A stretch of DNA of 64,000 bases from Tribonema minus (taxonomy: Eukaryota; Sar; Xanthophyceae; Tribonematales; Tribonemataceae): positions 248,001-312,000 of the forward strand of contig JAFCMP010000212.1 in the NCBI GenBank assembly GCA_017506865.1, in the 5' to 3' direction. The translations under genes were made by a program, and so were the position numbers. Below the pieces are notes generated by a model. It did no database searches and had not been told where the DNA came from. It worked only from the letters and a program-made list of their open reading frames with translations. Within the stretch, counting starts at the first letter, position 1. Every line of letters begins with the position of its first letter. Below are positions 60,420 to 64,000 of this stretch, piece by piece.

Positions 60420-61285
60420 ACACAGTAAGAAGTAGGGCGACGAGCGCAGTATCCACCCAAAATTCACTTGAAGGTTCAAAGCTCGTCATGCAGGTGTGCA
60501 TGCTCACTGGCAGCTGTGGCAGGCTGATTCAGAAGCTGACCTTGTCATTGAGCCAGCAGACTGGTTGTATACAACATGTTCTGTAAGTGCCAAGTGAAGT
60601 AGTCATGATGACGTGATCACGCTGCACAAACCTATAATAATCGCTGGTAAATAATCATCGCTGGTGCAATCTCAGACTGTCAAGTTTTGGTAGCCAAACG
60701 ACGCTATAATAATTCAATTGCATGTTACCCAGTCGCTGCATAGTATGTATCGATCATACAGTATTAGTTTGTGCGTTCCGTGCAAGTTTGACCTTCAAGG
60801 TACTACGCTGAGACCATTGTGCCAGTGCCGCGCCTCGGTGCTGACCAATAGTACTGAAATGCAGAAAGGACATCATGTGCCGCAGTGTGTGACTGTGTAC
60901 CATACCGACTGGCAGCCAGTGCGAGGCAAGCTACCACCACCAAGCTTGCAAGCTAACCCATTTCTTCACGACGATGGCTTCCTTATTTGATCCCCAATTT
61001 AGTCGCTTCATTTATCAAGGCCACTGGCAGGTGATTCAGTGCCTTGGTGTTGATTGACAATTGAATATCTCGTCAGTGCCATGTTGATCGTGCCGGCCGG
61101 CAGATAGTACTGAGTGCTGCAATGCTACATACTTCAACTTGCATAGCAAAGCTAATGCCGTCTGCATGATTATTGAACACTCGAACCGTGCGTTCAGCGA
61201 GACACGATGGAGTTGTTCGCTGCACAGTGCATGAGCACACATCTGCGTGCGACTGTCACAAAGTATGCGTGTTGTGTCTGCACAT
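60420..61285. other. Upstream flank of the glycosyltransferase-like gene
   Basis: Contains cataataatc-type simple sequence and CTTCAACTT motifs. A promoter for the minus-strand gene is expected here by position, but no motif is convincing. Confidence 0.4.
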
Positions 61286-61732
61286 AGCTGAAGGATCCGC
61301 TCCGCTCATCCGCGACCCTGAAAGCCAAGAAGCAACCGAGGCGCTTATCCAGTAGTAAAGTCTCCAGGACAGAACTGGTATTGAAGTTGGGATATGGCAT
61401 GCTGTAGCCCTATGTCAGGGGCATCTGCCGACTACTCGCTTGTTGAAGTTGATATTGATCCTGATGTGATATTGAACTTCAACGGTGATATTCAAACTTC
61501 AACTTCATGCTAACTTCAACTGTCATATCACTGCTCAACGTGCAATAGCATGGCTCCACCAATCTCAACTTCAACAACCAAGAGCTCTTCTGGTGCGTCT
61601 GAGTGAGGCCAACAACCTTCTATTATCTAACTTCAGCAGTTTGAGGGTCTTGACTGACCTCACTTTAGCATAAGTGCTCGGTTGCTTTTTGGGTTTCAGG
61701 GTCGCGGATGGGCGGAGCGGATCCTCTGAGTT
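61286..61732. repeat. Long inverted repeat, possible MITE
   Basis: The left arm (61286-61365, ggatccgctccgctcatccg then cgaccctgaaagccaagaag) is complementary to the right arm (about 61655-61732). The first 50 bp or so match well. The loop is about 290 bp. It could form a hairpin or be a small TIR element. No target duplication was clear. Confidence 0.7.
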
Positions 61733-62395
61733 GTGTTGTCAATGAGCTGCGCTTTCAGGGTCAGAATTTGGGCTGAGCAAGGCCAGCAGCGACCGGATTG
61801 CGAGTGGCGCAGAAATTTTTTGGACGTTGCAAACACAGAGGCAACTTAAAGTAGCGGTCTTCATGTTGAACCAAGCTGACAACGGCACCTGGTCCATTGG
61901 ATCCACAGAAAATGCAGAATTCACGTGATGCAGTACTACCTCAACTTGAAGATATTAGATCACAAAAGAAAAACAAGTGAGCATTGAACATTTGTCATCT
62001 CTTGAAATTCAACATTTGAGATGACAACCTCAATGTGTACAGGCTAACCTCGGCAATCTTGACTGTTTTGGTGAAGAGTTCTGGTGACGCCACAATGACT
62101 GCACAGATGATAGTGTGGCCTCAGGAATACTCCAAGAATTAGGTGCGCTGGTCGTACTTGACACCGAAATCGAGGAAAGGATGCTTTGATTGCTGCACAT
62201 TTTCTTTCAAGACTTAGTGTCATTTTTCTTATCTGCAGTTCAAGACTGCCAGTGAGTCCTTGATGTTCATGAAATATTTAAATTGTTTGAAAGCACAATC
62301 ATTATCGTCATTGGAAGCTTACACAAAATTATTACCACCGTAAATTACGTAGTACCTCTGTATTTATAAGAAGTGGGTATACGCCGTATAAGAAA

Positions 62396-62985
62396 CCCGT
62401 TTCTTGTAGCAGTTTAACAGGCATGTATTGTATGTAGGATTATTATACTAGGTTTGCTGTATAAGAAACTCCTTTCTACACGCGGTATAAGAAATACTGC
62501 GTGTAGAAAGGGGGTCCCTTACGCGACGGTATAAAAACCTCGTCCTTATGCATCAAGCAACTTGAACGCAACTTAAAAATTGTAGCAAAGCGCCAACAAC
62601 AGGCATGATGCAGCGAGCAGTACAATAGCTGGCCAATGGCAGGCCCTCGCTTGCGCTTAGCAGCAGGCTCTGGGGTTGCTGGTAGTAGCGGGTCATCTGA
62701 TTCACCATCGCTGGTGGGCGCTGCTGCTGCTGCTGCTAAACCGGCTAAACCAGCTGCACTACCACGGGCGGTATTCATTGCTCGGCCGTACTACCTCTCA
62801 CTTCCTCCACCACCGTCCCTGCTCTCAACTATGCCCAAGACCCCCACCACACCGTTTGTGACGTATGCGCGTGCACCGTACAACATGCCCGTTTCTTATA
62901 GCATTTGGACAGCCATGTATGTAAGATACTAGGTTTGATGTATAAGATACTCCCTTTCTTAAGCGCCATATAAGAAAACTGTAGT
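62396..62985. repeat. Direct repeats around a short ORF, with a 13-bp perfect hairpin
   Basis: Blocks at 62396-62500 and 62887-62985 share cccgtttctt.tagcagttt, catgtat.gta and actaggtttg.tgtataaga. At 62471-62511, CCTTTCTACACGC and GCGTGTAGAAAGG form a perfect stem with a 15-nt loop. The unit resembles a small non-autonomous element with near-terminal direct repeats. Confidence 0.55.
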
Positions 62986-64000
62986 TCTGAGGGCCTAAAA
63001 GCTGGCATTGTTAAGGAACAGGTATGATAATCTTAGGCCCCGTGATTTATAATAGTTAGTGCTGCTCTGAGTTACATAATGAATTTTGCTGGTTTACTAC
63101 ATGACATCAGGTATTCTTGAACATCGAACAACTAATGATGCCTCAGAAGGCAATTCATTGTTTTGTATTGCCTTCAAAAAGCCCGTGCAGCTCGTTATTG
63201 AGCTAGCTACGTGTGCAGACAGCAATGCCTGTGCACACGATGTTGACAATGTGCTGATGTGTCATCAACAGCAGCACACCAACAGCACACCGCCACCACC
63301 AAATTCGTCTTTGGACGGGTTGGCGCGCTGGCAGCCTTCAAGTTGTCAAAAAGCAGTTAAAGGCGCACGAAGGCACTCGCTGAGTGCTTGCTTCATGCCG
63401 GTTTGCAACAACATACATCCACTGGCCCAGGCCTTCATGGCTCAGCTCTTAGACCTCCTTTTTGCAGCATTTGCGTGTGGCCATCTCCGTCATGATAACT
63501 TTAATACCCTTAGATCTCAAGCATCAGTGCTGTAACTGATATTATTGAATATACCGTCTGCCATGAACCTTGCAGGCTACAACCACAGGACACATCAGCA
63601 CAGCCACGGTGGTAAGCATCAAAATTCCGACAGAAAATCAAGGAGCTCTACTACCCTGACTCATCCTAGACTGCTAGGGTGGTAGGAAAGAAAAAAAATC
63701 ACTGGCAAAAACATCAACAATCAGATAAATAAACACTTAATAAATATTGTTTCAACAGTATCGCAAACTGAATATATTGTGCAGTTATAGTATTGCTTAT
63801 ACCTGTTTTACCAGGTACTGCACTGGAACACCAGACATTTGCCTTCATGTTGGTGGCGCCTACTTGTAACCTCAGGCCCGAGTCTAAGTTAATACTTTGT
63901 ACCTTAACGCCTGCTGGCAGATACGCCTTGCAGATGTATTGTCGTGTTGACACCTTCTAGGGTGCATGATGTTTATCGCCGGTTGTGTTACAGTTACTGT
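62986..64000. other. Unassigned right end
   Basis: One plus-strand frame of about 144 codons (63101-63535) has no recognisable domain and compositional features of chance. No other gene is supported. Confidence 0.4.

Noticed and set aside
63101-63535. 144-codon plus-strand frame
   Set aside because: No domain, no sign of splice context and ordinary composition; not enough support for a gene.

Overview
The window is nuclear DNA of a eukaryote with large introns. The best fit is a stramenopile alga. Reasons: a bZIP protein with a long C-terminal module that I associate with stramenopile bZIPs, scattered TTAGGG-type telomeric repeats, several retrotransposon families, and intron-rich genes with GT-AG (one GC-AG) introns. 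I cannot fix the genus. A xanthophyte or brown-algal relative is only a guess.

Layout. 1-2276: 3' half of an RLE-type non-LTR retrotransposon (family A, + strand, cut by the window edge). 2742-11820: a complete nine-exon bZIP transcription-factor gene on the minus strand. 12424-20412: a complete five-exon EMC3 gene (ER membrane protein complex subunit 3) on the plus strand, divergent from bZIP across about 600 bp. 21537-24010: a 5'-truncated family B retrotransposon. 25934 to about 43340 (perhaps 45604): a plus-strand gene for a probable Zn2Cys6-type transcription factor. Its introns hold three retroelement insertions, all antisense: family C at 29274-31706, nested B fragments at 36470-37310, and an intact family A element at 37691-42210. 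48715-48787: tRNA-Arg(TCG). 49377-58331: a complete but internally decayed Ty3/gypsy-like LTR retrotransposon with 320-bp LTRs and a 4-bp target duplication. It carries a degraded C5-cytosine methyltransferase and a Helitron-like fragment, and it has split a minus-strand host exon. 59151-60254: a minus-strand membrane-anchored, glycosyltransferase-like protein. The rest is repeats, small inverted-repeat elements and unassigned sequence.

The most unusual signal is in the introns of all three multi-exon genes, on both strands. Many exons are flanked by ladders of degenerate copies of their own edges. Copies of the exon start, with the 3' splice site, lie upstream. Copies of the exon end, with the 5' splice site, lie downstream. 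The clearest case is nine 163-bp copies of the end of EMC3 exon 4. I call these exon-edge ladders. They suggest that introns here grow by repeated tandem duplication across splice junctions, leaving many decoy splice sites. I know of no named feature type for them.

The three host genes were assembled by eye from splice sites, reading-frame phase and protein similarity. Phases close for all nine bZIP exons and all five EMC3 exons. The 5' end and 3' end of the Zn2Cys6 gene are not resolved.
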